Source of the DNA: Streptomyces olivochromogenes
Lineage (GTDB): Bacteria > Actinomycetota > Actinomycetes > Streptomycetales > Streptomycetaceae
Assembly (NCBI RefSeq): GCF_021538895.1
Contig: NZ_JADDRL010000079.1
Coordinates: 1 to 43,822, forward strand
DNA length: 43,822 nucleotides
Direction of reading: 5' to 3'
Positions 7,553 through 15,327 of this stretch are shown here, piece by piece. Both the position numbers and the translations under genes were made by a program. Position 1 is the first letter of the stretch. Every line of letters starts with the position of its first letter. Under the pieces are notes generated by a model that did not search any database, had not been told where the DNA came from, and saw only the letters and a list, made by a program, of their open reading frames with translations.

Positions 7553-8164
7553 ATGAGGGTGGCTGGCGAACCGAACGCGAAGCACTGCTCCGGTTGTCGG
7601 CGCGACTTGCCACTTGAGGCATTCGCGAGGGACAAGAACCGGCGCGACGGCCTCCAAGTGCGGTGTCGGCAGTGCGTGGCGGAATACAGTGCCGCGCACT
7701 ACCGGCGCCGTCGGGAAGCCGTGGGCAAGCCCGTGCGGGAGAGCGTCGACGTTCCCGCCGGGCACAAGCTGTGTCGAACGTGCGGCGAGGTCAAGCCGCA
7801 CAGCGCATGGCACCGCAATGCCACGGCGTCCGATGGTCTTTCGACGCGCTGCAAGGCGTGTCGGGCAGTCCAAGGGCGTCAGGGGCATCTGAAGCGCCAG
7901 TACGGCATCACCGAGACCGAGCGCGATGACTTGATCGCCGCTCAAGGCGGCGTCTGCTGCATATGTTTGGCGGCTGCGCCCGTACATGTGGATCACTGCC
8001 ATGAGACGGGTAGGGTCCGTGGCGTACTGTGCTTCAGCTGCAACGCGGCGCTGGGGCAGTTCAAGGATCGGCCCGACGTCATAAGGCGGGCTGCCGCATA
8101 CGTGGAAGGAATCGCGTGGAAGCCAACACTCGTAGCACCGGGCGTCTACCAGCTGCCTTCCTGA
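7553..8164 (+). CDS. Endonuclease VII-type HNH protein
   Basis: Predicted zinc-binding HNH nuclease related to phage recombination endonuclease VII. Of 203 residues, the N-terminal half carries two treble-clef-like Cys pairs (CSGCRRDL with CRQC; CRTCGEVK with CKAC). The C-terminal half has the nuclease core CCIC...HVDHCHETG...RGVLCFSCN, with the two Cys pairs, catalytic His-Asp-His and Asn present, so it looks intact. ATG 7553 was chosen with GAAGG upstream; a TTG at 7544 is an alternative. It uses codons unusual for its neighbours (TTG, CTT, CCA, GCA, TGT), suggesting acquired DNA. It sits between pup and prcB and overlaps the prcB start by 49 bases. I recall a comparable gene at the same place in S. 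coelicolor (unchecked). A role in proteolysis is not evident. Confidence 0.9.
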   Translation: MRVAGEPNAKHCSGCRRDLPLEAFARDKNRRDGLQVRCRQCVAEYSAAHYRRRREAVGKPVRESVDVPAGHKLCRTCGEVKPHSAWHRNATASDGLSTRCKACRAVQGRQGHLKRQYGITETERDDLIAAQGGVCCICLAAAPVHVDHCHETGRVRGVLCFSCNAALGQFKDRPDVIRRAAAYVEGIAWKPTLVAPGVYQLPS

Positions 8165-8961
8165 CGCCAGGGTCCTCTTCGTTCATGGACTTTCTCTCTG
8201 ATCACCAGCCCCAGCTGCTGCCCGGCAACCGGCAGCTGCCGCCCACCCAGGGTGTGATCGAGGCGCCCCACGGCACCACGATCGTCGCCGTGACCTTCCC
8301 GGGCGGTGTCGTGCTCGCCGGTGACCGCCGGGCCACCATGGGCAACGTCATCGCCCAGCGGGATATCGAGAAGGTCTTCCCGGCCGACGAGTACTCGGCC
8401 GTGGGCATCGCCGGCACCGCCGGTCTGGCCGTCGAGATGGTCAAGCTCTTCCAGCTGGAGCTGGAGCACTTCGAGAAGGTCGAGGGCGCCCAGCTGTCGC
8501 TGGAGGGCAAGGCCAACCGCCTGTCGACCATGATCCGCTCCAACCTCGGCATGGCCATGCAGGGCCTGGCGGTCGTGCCGCTGTTCGCCGGGTTCGACGT
8601 GGACCGGGCCAAGGGCCGGATCTTCTCCTACGACGTCACGGGCGGCCGCTCCGAGGAGCACGGCTACGCGGCGACGGGCTCCGGCTCGATCTTCGCCCGG
8701 GGCGCCATGAAGAAGCTGTTCCGTGACGACCTGACCGAGGACCAGGCCACGACGCTCGTGGTCCAGGCCCTGTACGACGCGGCAGACGACGACTCGGCGA
8801 CCGGCGGTCCCGATGTCGCCCGCCGGATCTACCCCATCGTCACCGTGATCACCGAGGACGGCTTCCGCCGCCTCACCGAGGACGAGGCCTCCGAGATCGC
8901 TCGCGCGGTGCTGGAGCGACGGCTGGAGCAGCCCGACGGCCCGCGGGCCGCGCTGCTGTAG
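8116..8961 (+). CDS. prcB: 20S proteasome beta subunit PrcB (precursor)
   Basis: Catalytic subunit of the actinobacterial 20S proteasome, an N-terminal threonine protease. The 281-residue precursor is cleaved after a 53-residue propeptide; mature enzyme starts at Thr54 in PHG|TTIVAVTFPG. The following GDRRAT segment carries conserved active-site context (Asp17 region) and the catalytic Lys lies in the strand near IEKVF. Start taken as GTG 8116, which has GGAAGGA five bases upstream and gives the propeptide length known for S. coelicolor; the ATG at 8185 would shorten it by 23 residues. The first 49 bases lie inside the endonuclease gene in another frame, so translation is probably coupled. 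prcA follows after 61 bp. Confidence 0.96.
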   Translation: MEANTRSTGRLPAAFLTPGSSSFMDFLSDHQPQLLPGNRQLPPTQGVIEAPHGTTIVAVTFPGGVVLAGDRRATMGNVIAQRDIEKVFPADEYSAVGIAGTAGLAVEMVKLFQLELEHFEKVEGAQLSLEGKANRLSTMIRSNLGMAMQGLAVVPLFAGFDVDRAKGRIFSYDVTGGRSEEHGYAATGSGSIFARGAMKKLFRDDLTEDQATTLVVQALYDAADDDSATGGPDVARRIYPIVTVITEDGFRRLTEDEASEIARAVLERRLEQPDGPRAALL

Positions 8962-9022
8962 CCGACGGCCGGTTGTTATCCAGGTGATCGCAGTGACTTC
9001 GACAGAAAGGGACGGATAACCG

Positions 9023-9763
9023 GTGTCGACGCCGTTCTATGTCTCCCCCCAGCAGGCCATGGCCGACCGGGCGGAGTACGCCCGCAAGGGCATCGCCCGT
9101 GGCCGCAGCCTGGTCGTGCTGCAGTACGCCGACGGCATCGTGTTCGTCGGTGAGAACCCGTCCCGCGCGCTGCACAAGTTCAGCGAGATCTACGACCGGA
9201 TCGGCTTCGCGGCCGCCGGCAAGTACAACGAGTACGAGAACCTCCGCATCGGCGGCGTCCGCTACGCCGACCTGCGCGGGTACACCTACGACCGGGACGA
9301 CGTGACCGCCCGCGGTCTCGCCAACGTCTACGCCCAGACGCTGGGCACGATCTTCTCCAGCGCGGCCGAGAAGCCGTACGAGGTGGAGCTGGTCGTGGCC
9401 GAGGTCGGCGAGACCCCCGAGGGCGACCAGATCTACCGGCTGCCGCACGACGGCTCGATCGTGGACGAGCACGGCTCGGTCGCGGTCGGCGGCAACGCGG
9501 AGCAGATCAGCAGCTTCCTCGATCAGCGTCACCAGGACGGCATGAGCCTCGCGGAGGCGCTCAAGCTGGCCGTGCAGGCCCTGTCGCGGGACACGAACGG
9601 CAGCGAGCGGGAGATCCCCGCCGAGCGCCTGGAGGTCGCGGTCCTGGACCGCACCCGCCCCCAGCAGCGCAAGTTCAAGCGCATCGTCGGCCGCCAGCTC
9701 TCCCGTCTCCTGGAGGCGGACGGCGCGGCCACGGAGGCGGAAAGCGCCGAGGAGGAGGACTAG
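9023..9763 (+). CDS. prcA: 20S proteasome alpha subunit PrcA
   Basis: Non-catalytic outer-ring subunit that gates the proteasome and docks the Arc ATPase. 246 residues with the typical N-terminal gating segment FYVSPQQAMADRAEYARKGI followed by the Ntn-hydrolase sandwich. There is no catalytic threonine and no propeptide, as expected for alpha. The C-terminus is a disordered Glu/Ala-rich tail (EAESAEEED) typical of actinobacterial PrcA. GTG 9023 lies downstream of AAAGGGACGG. It is transcribed with prcB and ends at a near-perfect hairpin shared with the convergent lacI-type gene. Confidence 0.97.
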   Translation: MSTPFYVSPQQAMADRAEYARKGIARGRSLVVLQYADGIVFVGENPSRALHKFSEIYDRIGFAAAGKYNEYENLRIGGVRYADLRGYTYDRDDVTARGLANVYAQTLGTIFSSAAEKPYEVELVVAEVGETPEGDQIYRLPHDGSIVDEHGSVAVGGNAEQISSFLDQRHQDGMSLAEALKLAVQALSRDTNGSEREIPAERLEVAVLDRTRPQQRKFKRIVGRQLSRLLEADGAATEAESAEEED

Positions 9764-9785
9764 TTCCCCTCACCCACCTCATCCC

Positions 9786-9823
9786 GACGCGCCCAGGCCG
9801 ACCACCATCGGCCAGGGCGCGTC
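9786..9823. terminator. Bidirectional hairpin between prcA and the LacI-family gene
   Basis: 16-bp stem with one A-A mismatch (arms 9786-9801 and 9808-9823), six-base loop. It sits between two convergent genes and could stop transcription from both sides. Confidence 0.75.
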
Positions 9824-9829
9824 TGTGCG

Positions 9830-10846
9830 TCAGGAGGCCCGTGGCGGGGCCGTCGAGCCGCGGACGACGAGTTGTACGGGGATGTCGCCGTTCTCGGGCT
9901 CCTCGCCCTCCAGGACGGCCAGGAGGGCTCGCATGCCGTGTTCGCCGAAGAGTTCGGCGTCGAGGCGGACCGTGGTGAGTTCGGGGTCGATGGCGGTGGC
10001 CAGGGCCAGGTCGTCGAGGCCGGTCACCGAGATGTCGTCCGGGACGCGCAGGCCCAGTCGGCGCAGGGCCTTGTAGGCGCCCGCCGCGAGTTTGTCGTCG
10101 TCGCAGACCAGTGCGGTGGGGCGGGGGCCGGGGGCGGCGAGGGCGGCCTCGGTGGCGGCGAGGGCGCCCTCGATCGAGATGGGTGCCCGGACCGTGCGTA
10201 CGTCCGTCCCGGCGACGGTTCCCACCCGCGCGGCGAGCTCCCGCGCGCGTACCTCGAAGGTCCAGGACGCGATGTCGGCGGCCAGGTGCAGGAAGCGCCG
10301 GTGGCCCAGGTCCAGCAGGTGCTCGGCGACCTGGCGGACCCCGTCGGCGATGTCGAGGTTCACGGTGGCGGCGCCGAGGCTGCCCTCCGGGTCGCTGTCG
10401 AGCATCACCAGGGGCAGCTGGTCGCCGCGGATCGCGGTGAGCGCGTCGGCGGCCATGGAGGACGCGATGACCCCGTCGAGGGCGGCCTGGGCGGAGGCGA
10501 AGGGGTTGCGGGCCGGGCCGATGCCCTCGGGGGAGGGGTAGAGCACGACGCCGAAGCCGTGCTGCGCGGCGACCCTGGCCGCGCCGGTGTAGACGCCGGC
10601 GAAGAACTCGGTCGTCAGCGCGGGTACGACGAGGAGCACGGTGCGGGTGTGACCCAGGCGCAGATTGCGGGCGGCCAGATTGGGCCGGTAGCCGAGCTCG
10701 CGCGCGGCCTGCCGTACCCGTTCGGCGGTGGTCTCGGAGACCCGTCCGCGCCATTTGTCGCCCAGCACGAGCGAGACGGCCGCCTGGGAGACACCGGCCG
10801 CCTGGGCGACGTCACGGCTCGTCGGGCGCGTACTGCTGCGTGCCAC
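9830..10846 (-). CDS. LacI-family transcriptional regulator
   Basis: DNA-binding regulator with a LacI-type helix-turn-helix at about residues 7-28 (TSRDVAQAAGVSQAAVSLVL), a hinge helix region with NLAARNLRLG, and a periplasmic-binding-protein-like effector domain over the remaining 270 residues. 338 residues is normal for the family. Start taken as GTG 10846 (protein begins VARSSTRPTS) with GAAGGAG about 10 bases upstream; a longer N-terminus to 10925 is open but lacks support. It is divergent from an MFS transporter across 120 bp containing two TACGTA palindromes, so it most likely controls that transporter and itself. The ligand is probably a sugar or nucleoside, but nothing in the sequence names it. 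Confidence 0.93.
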   Translation of the reverse strand: MARSSTRPTSRDVAQAAGVSQAAVSLVLGDKWRGRVSETTAERVRQAARELGYRPNLAARNLRLGHTRTVLLVVPALTTEFFAGVYTGAARVAAQHGFGVVLYPSPEGIGPARNPFASAQAALDGVIASSMAADALTAIRGDQLPLVMLDSDPEGSLGAATVNLDIADGVRQVAEHLLDLGHRRFLHLAADIASWTFEVRARELAARVGTVAGTDVRTVRAPISIEGALAATEAALAAPGPRPTALVCDDDKLAAGAYKALRRLGLRVPDDISVTGLDDLALATAIDPELTTVRLDAELFGEHGMRALLAVLEGEEPENGDIPVQLVVRGSTAPPRAS

Positions 10847-10886
10847 GGGGGGTGCGCTCCTTCGTATGGACGTGTGAACAGCGCAC

Positions 10887-10921
10887 ATGGTACGTATGAG
10901 CGGAGACGTTATACGTAACAC
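10887..10921. promoter_or_regulatory. Paired TACGTA operator candidates for the LacI-family regulator
   Basis: Two perfect TACGTA palindromes at 10891-10896 and 10912-10917, centres exactly 21 bp apart. The second extends to GTnnTACGTAnnAC; the first shares the outer T/A positions. A central CG and two-turn spacing fit dimeric LacI proteins bound on one DNA face. They lie in the divergent intergenic region. Confidence 0.55.
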
Positions 10922-10966
10922 CTGTGGGGCCGGAAGCCCTACGGGCGAGCCGGTGGAGGAAGACGG

Positions 10967-12226
10967 ATGGCCGCGGGATACCTGGAGATCCTCAGGGCGA
11001 GGCACGCGGCCCGGCTGCTGGTCGGCACGCTGGTGGGCCGGCTGCCCAACGCCACCGCCGCCATCGCCCTGGTGCTGTTCGTCCGCGCGCAGGGCGGCAC
11101 CTACAGCCTCGCCGGGGCGCTGGCGGCCGTCTACGGCGTCGCCAACGCCGTGGGGCAGCCGGTGCTGGGCCGGCTGGTGGACCTGCGCGGACAGCCGCGG
11201 GTACAGCTGCCCGCCGCAGTCCTGTCGGCCCTCGCGATGACGGTGTTCGCCTTCACCGGCACCGACCCGCTGCCCCTCGCCTACGCCGCCGTCGCGGCCG
11301 CCGGCCTGTTCGCCCCGCCCCTGGAGGGCGGCCTGCGCGCCCTGTGGCCGAGCGTCCTGCGCCGGGAGGAGCAGGTGCACACCGCGTACGCCATGGACGC
11401 CGTGGCGCAGGAAGTCATGTTCACCGTCGGCCCGTTGCTGGTGACCCTGTGCGCGTCGCTGTGGTCGGAGCGGGCGGCGCTGCTCGTGCTCAACGCCCTG
11501 GGCGTGCTCGGCGCACTCTCCGTGGTCGTGTCGGCGCCCGCGCGCGCGTGGCGTTCGGCGCCCCGTGAGGCCCACTGGCTGGGCGCGCTCAGGTCGCCCG
11601 GACTGCTGGCGCTGCTGGCCTCGTTCTTCTTCGTGGGCACCGCGCTGGGCTCCATCACAGTGGCCTCGGTGCCGTACGCCGACGAGCACGGCGGCGACGC
11701 GGTGTACGGCTGGCTGATGGCGGCCCTGGGGCTCGGCGCGCTGGTGGGCGGGACCGTGTACGGGGCGCGGCGGTGGAGTGGTGTGCCGGAGCGGCGACTG
11801 AGGGTGCTGGTGGGCCTTCTGGCGGTGTGTTACCTGCCGCTGATGCTGATGCCGGGCGCGGTGGCCATGGTGCTGCTCACGGCGCTCGCCGGGGTGTTCC
11901 TGGCGCCCGCCATCGCCTGCGCCTTCGTCATCGTCGACCGGCACGCGCCGAGCGGGACGGTCACCGAGGCGTTCTCCTGGCTTGTGACGACGTTCACCGT
12001 GGGTGCGTCCGTGGGAACGGGCCTGGCGGGCCCCGTGGTCCAGGAGGGTGGCGCGCTGTGGGGCTTCGCCGTGCCCGGTGTGGCGGGCGCCGTGTCGTTG
12101 CTGGTTCTCATGGCCACGGGACGGGTCCTCGCAGCTCCCGCGGGGAGCGGGGTTGTTGCGGCTTCATCGGAAACTGATCCAAATCGTGCTGCCGAACCCC
12201 GTTTCAGCTCAGGGGATCGGGCGTAA
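10967..12226 (+). CDS. MFS transporter
   Basis: Predicted 12-segment major facilitator, 419 residues, plasma membrane. Hydrophobic helices are spaced through the protein, with the cytoplasmic loop motif GRLVDLRGQPR (motif A-like) between segments 2 and 3 near residue 70. The central loop contains the ARAWRSAPREAHW stretch, and the C-terminal 35 residues are polar and probably cytoplasmic. ATG 10967 is preceded by GGTGGAGGAAG. It is divergent from the LacI-family gene, which makes it the likely regulated target. Substrate is unknown; the architecture resembles efflux-type permeases more than sugar symporters. Its stop codon overlaps the candidate pafA promoter, and pafA starts 9 bp later. Confidence 0.9.
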   Translation: MAAGYLEILRARHAARLLVGTLVGRLPNATAAIALVLFVRAQGGTYSLAGALAAVYGVANAVGQPVLGRLVDLRGQPRVQLPAAVLSALAMTVFAFTGTDPLPLAYAAVAAAGLFAPPLEGGLRALWPSVLRREEQVHTAYAMDAVAQEVMFTVGPLLVTLCASLWSERAALLVLNALGVLGALSVVVSAPARAWRSAPREAHWLGALRSPGLLALLASFFFVGTALGSITVASVPYADEHGGDAVYGWLMAALGLGALVGGTVYGARRWSGVPERRLRVLVGLLAVCYLPLMLMPGAVAMVLLTALAGVFLAPAIACAFVIVDRHAPSGTVTEAFSWLVTTFTVGASVGTGLAGPVVQEGGALWGFAVPGVAGAVSLLVLMATGRVLAAPAGSGVVAASSETDPNRAAEPRFSSGDRA

Positions 12227-12229
12227 TGT
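12224..12229 (+). promoter_or_regulatory. Candidate -10 box (TAATGT) for a leaderless pafA transcript
   Basis: TAATGT straddles the stop codon of the upstream transporter and is followed by six bases and the pafA ATG at 12236, which would place the transcription start on the start codon. A weak -35 (GTTTCA, 12201-12206) lies 17 bp upstream. No ribosome site is present before pafA. Confidence 0.5.
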
Positions 12230-12235
12230 TCAGTC

Positions 12236-13597
12236 ATGGACCGCCGCATTTTCGGGCTGGAGAACGAGTACGGCGTCACGTGCACGTTCAGGGGACAGCG
12301 CCGCCTGTCGCCTGACGAGGTGGCGCGGTACCTCTTCCGCCGTGTCGTGTCATGGGGTCGTAGCAGCAATGTCTTTCTGCGGAACGGCGCCCGGCTCTAT
12401 CTCGACGTGGGCTCACATCCGGAATACGCGACACCCGAATGTGACAATGTGATCGAACTGGTCACCCACGACAAGGCCGGAGAGCGCATTCTCGAAGGGC
12501 TTCTGGTGGACGCGGAACGACGCCTGCACGAGGAGGGAATCGCGGGCGACGTCTACCTCTTCAAGAACAACACCGACTCGGCGGGCAACTCCTACGGTTG
12601 CCACGAGAACTATCTGGTGGCACGGCACGGGGAGTTCTCCCGGCTCGCCGACATCCTCATTCCGTTCCTGGTGACCCGGCAGCTGCTGTGCGGCGCGGGC
12701 AAGGTGCTGCAGACACCGCGTGGTGCCGTGTACTGCGTCAGCCAGCGCGCGGAGCACATCTGGGAGGGCGTCTCCTCGGCGACGACCCGCTCCCGGCCCA
12801 TCATCAACACGCGCGACGAGCCGCACGCGGACGCGGAGCGCTACCGCCGCCTCCACGTCATCGTCGGCGACTCGAACATGTCCGAGACGACGATGCTGCT
12901 CAAGGTCGGCGCCACCGACCTGGTGCTGCGCATGATCGAGGCGGGCACGGTGATGCGGGACCTGACCCTGGAGAACCCGATCCGGGCCATCCGCGAGGTC
13001 AGCCACGACATCACGGGCCGGCGCAAGGTGCGCCTGGCCAGCGGCCGGGAGGCCTCCGCCCTCGAGGTGCAGCGCGAGTACTACGAGAAGGCCGTGGACT
13101 TCTGCGAGCGGCGCGGCATCCGCACCGGCACGGTCGAGCAGGTCCTGGAGCTGTGGGGCCGCACGCTGGACGCGATCGAGTCCGAGGACCTCGACCGCAT
13201 CGGCACCGAGATCGACTGGGTGATGAAGTACAAGCTCATCGAGCGGTACCGGGCCAAGCACAACATGACGATGTCGCATCCGCGGGTCGCGCAGATAGAC
13301 CTCGCCTACCACGACATCCACCGCCGTCGTGGCCTGTACTACCTGCTGGAGAAGAAGGGCCAAGCCACCAGGATCTGCAACGACTTGAAGATCTTCGAGG
13401 GCAAGTCGGTTCCGCCGCAGACCACTCGGGCCCGGCTGCGCGGCGACTTCATCCGGCGGGCACAGGAACAGCGCCGTGACTTCACGGTCGACTGGGTGCA
13501 CCTGAAGCTCAACGACCAGGCACAGCGCACCGTGTTGTGCAAGGACCCGTTCCGTTCCGTGGACGACCGGGTGGAAAAGCTGATCGCCGGAATGTGA
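12236..13597 (+). CDS. pafA: Pup-protein ligase PafA
   Basis: ATP-dependent ligase that phosphorylates the C-terminal Glu of Pup and joins it to a substrate lysine. 453 residues, same glutamine-synthetase-like fold as Dop. E9 in FGLENEYG and the catalytic D57 in RLYLDVGSHPEY are present, and the family signature INTRDEPHADAERY is near residue 190. It lacks the 40-residue insertion of Dop. The C-terminal domain (about 400-453) contains the VDWVHLKLNDQ segment typical of PafA. It is separated from prcA by the LacI/MFS pair and seems to have its own promoter. A 12-bp hairpin follows the stop. Confidence 0.97.
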   Translation: MDRRIFGLENEYGVTCTFRGQRRLSPDEVARYLFRRVVSWGRSSNVFLRNGARLYLDVGSHPEYATPECDNVIELVTHDKAGERILEGLLVDAERRLHEEGIAGDVYLFKNNTDSAGNSYGCHENYLVARHGEFSRLADILIPFLVTRQLLCGAGKVLQTPRGAVYCVSQRAEHIWEGVSSATTRSRPIINTRDEPHADAERYRRLHVIVGDSNMSETTMLLKVGATDLVLRMIEAGTVMRDLTLENPIRAIREVSHDITGRRKVRLASGREASALEVQREYYEKAVDFCERRGIRTGTVEQVLELWGRTLDAIESEDLDRIGTEIDWVMKYKLIERYRAKHNMTMSHPRVAQIDLAYHDIHRRRGLYYLLEKKGQATRICNDLKIFEGKSVPPQTTRARLRGDFIRRAQEQRRDFTVDWVHLKLNDQAQRTVLCKDPFRSVDDRVEKLIAGM

Positions 13598-13626
13598 TCC
13601 CGCCGTTCCGCCCAGGAACGCCACAC

Positions 13627-13657
13627 GGGCGCCGTACGTTTCCCGTACGGCGCCCTT
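13627..13657 (+). terminator. Terminator after pafA
   Basis: Perfect 12-bp arms (13627-13638 and 13644-13655) around a five-base loop, followed by TTCTC. Located 30 bp after the pafA stop. Confidence 0.8.
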
Positions 13658-13718
13658 CTCACGCCGTAGAGTTGCGCGCACGCCATTCACAAGATCGATT
13701 GATTACGAGGCCCCCACC

Positions 13719-14717
13719 GTGCGCCGACGCTCACTCCTTCTAGCCGCCGTGCCCGCAGGACTCGCCACGATCGCCGGATGCGGCGACGACGACAAGTCCG
13801 CCTCCAGCAAGGCGAGCGCGTCGCCGTCGGTGTCCGCCGCGCCACCGCCGAAGATCGTGGAGGGCCCGCTGCCGGCCATCACGGCGGGCACGAAGTTCAA
13901 CGAGAAGCCGACGGTCGCCAAGGGGACCGGGCAGCCGGCCGAGAACCTCGCGGTGAAGACGGTGATCGCGGGCAGCGGTCGCACGGTGGCCGAGAACGAC
14001 TTCATCCAGGCGAACTACCTGGGCCAGATCTGGGCCACGGGGAAGGTCTTCGACCAGTCCTACGACCGCAGCCCGCTGGTCCTGCAGCTCGCCAAGGGCA
14101 GCGTCATCGACGGCTGGCGCTACGCCCTGGCGGGCAAGAAGGTCGGCAGCCGCGTCGAGATGGCGGTGCCGCCGACCTTGGGTTACGGCAAGGAGGGCAA
14201 CGCGCAGGCGGGCATCAAGGGCACGGACACGCTCGTCTTCGTCGTCGACCTGCTGAACGCCTTCAATTCGAAGAGCTCGGCCACGGGCAAGCCCGTCCCG
14301 CAGACCGACACCGCGCTGCCGAAGGTGGGCACCAACACCGACGGCAAGGCCCCGTCCATCGACGTCCCCAAGGCCGACCCGCCCAAGAAGCTGGTGTCGA
14401 ACTACGTCCTTGAGGGCGACGGCGCCGCCCTCAAGGCGGACCAGGCGATCCTGTGCCAGTTCAAGGGCGTGGTCTGGGAGAGCGGCAAGCCGTTCGAGCA
14501 GACGTACACCACCGGGCGGCTGAGCCAGTTCTCGCTGGAGCAGATGCAGCAGATCGTCAAGGGACTGTCCCAGGGACTCGTCGGCAAGAAGGTGGGCAGC
14601 CGGGTCATGATCGTCGTACCCCCGGACCTCGGGTACGGGGACACCCCGCCGAGCGGCGGCGTCATCAAGAAGGGCTCCACGCTGGTCTTCTCCGTGGACA
14701 TCCTGGCGGCGATGTAG
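13719..14717 (+). CDS. Lipoprotein with two FKBP-type peptidyl-prolyl isomerase domains
   Basis: Extracytoplasmic prolyl cis-trans isomerase predicted to help folding of secreted proteins at the outer face of the membrane. The 332-residue precursor has a basic N-region, a hydrophobic core and a lipobox IAGC with Cys21 as the lipidation site. RRRSLLL resembles a twin-arginine motif, so Tat export is possible. After a Ser/Ala-rich linker come two FKBP domains (about 85-185 and 225-332), each with the GSRV(E/M)...PP(T/D)LGYG motif near its end. GTG 13719 has GAGG eight bases upstream. It lies between the pafA terminator and a cytosolic single-domain FKBP 94 bp downstream. Chaperoning role is from family knowledge. 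Confidence 0.93.
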   Translation: MRRRSLLLAAVPAGLATIAGCGDDDKSASSKASASPSVSAAPPPKIVEGPLPAITAGTKFNEKPTVAKGTGQPAENLAVKTVIAGSGRTVAENDFIQANYLGQIWATGKVFDQSYDRSPLVLQLAKGSVIDGWRYALAGKKVGSRVEMAVPPTLGYGKEGNAQAGIKGTDTLVFVVDLLNAFNSKSSATGKPVPQTDTALPKVGTNTDGKAPSIDVPKADPPKKLVSNYVLEGDGAALKADQAILCQFKGVVWESGKPFEQTYTTGRLSQFSLEQMQQIVKGLSQGLVGKKVGSRVMIVVPPDLGYGDTPPSGGVIKKGSTLVFSVDILAAM

Positions 14718-14810
14718 CCGCGCCGCGCTGGCCGCCCGCGGCCTGCGAGAGTGCGGTGGGGATGAAAGACTGTCCGCGTTCCGTGTCGTACACAAGCAGG
14801 AGCTAGAGAC

Positions 14811-15182
14811 GTGAGCATCGACAAGCCCGAGATCGACTTCCCGGGCGGCGAGCCCCCGGCGGACCTTGAGATCAAGGACATCTGGGAGGGCGACGGCCCG
14901 GTGGCGAAGGCGGGCGACACCGTCTCCGTGCACTACGTGGGCGTGGCCTTCTCCACGGGCGAGGAGTTCGACGCGTCCTGGAACCGCGGCACGCCGCTGC
15001 AGTTCCAGCTGGGTGTCGGCCAGGTCATCGCCGGCTGGGACCAGGGCGTACAGGGCATGAAGGTCGGCGGCCGTCGTCAACTGACCATCCCGGCGCGCCT
15101 GGCCTACGGCGACCGTGGCGCCGGCGGCCGTATCAAGCCCGGTGAGACGCTGATCTTCGTCTGCGACCTGGTCGCCGTCTGA
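14811..15182 (+). CDS. Cytosolic FKBP-type peptidyl-prolyl cis-trans isomerase
   Basis: Single FKBP domain enzyme, 123 residues, no signal peptide. Active-site residues are in place: Y and F in HYVGVAFSTGEEFD, the VIAGWDQGVQGMKVGGRR loop, and the AYGDRGAGG loop that covers the proline pocket. This matches the small FK506-binding protein family first known from Streptomyces. GTG 14811 follows AGGAG at 9 bases. It is the second FKBP gene in a row and is followed by a strong terminator, so the two may form one transcription unit separate from pafA and pafB. Confidence 0.95.
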   Translation: MSIDKPEIDFPGGEPPADLEIKDIWEGDGPVAKAGDTVSVHYVGVAFSTGEEFDASWNRGTPLQFQLGVGQVIAGWDQGVQGMKVGGRRQLTIPARLAYGDRGAGGRIKPGETLIFVCDLVAV

Positions 15183-15225
15183 TCGTCGGTCCCACCACCG
15201 ACGGCTGATCGGATCCGATCATCCG

Positions 15226-15262
15226 GGGCCCATGCCTGTTCGGGCATGGGCCCTCGGCTTTT
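15226..15262 (+). terminator. Rho-independent terminator after the small FKBP gene
   Basis: 11-bp perfect arms (15226-15236 and 15243-15253), six-base loop, then TCGGCTTTT. Confidence 0.85.
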
Positions 15263-15288
15263 GCCGTGGTGCGGGGGAGCGGTACGGT
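15260..15288 (+). promoter_or_regulatory. Candidate pafBC promoter
   Basis: TTTGCC (15260-15265), 17-bp spacer, TACGGT (15283-15288). Expected start near 15295, about 33 bases before the pafB ATG. The -35 overlaps the T-rich tail of the preceding terminator. Confidence 0.5.
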
Positions 15289-15327
15289 CATCGATCGTAA
15301 GCACCATAAGGAAGGCGAAGGGCGTCG

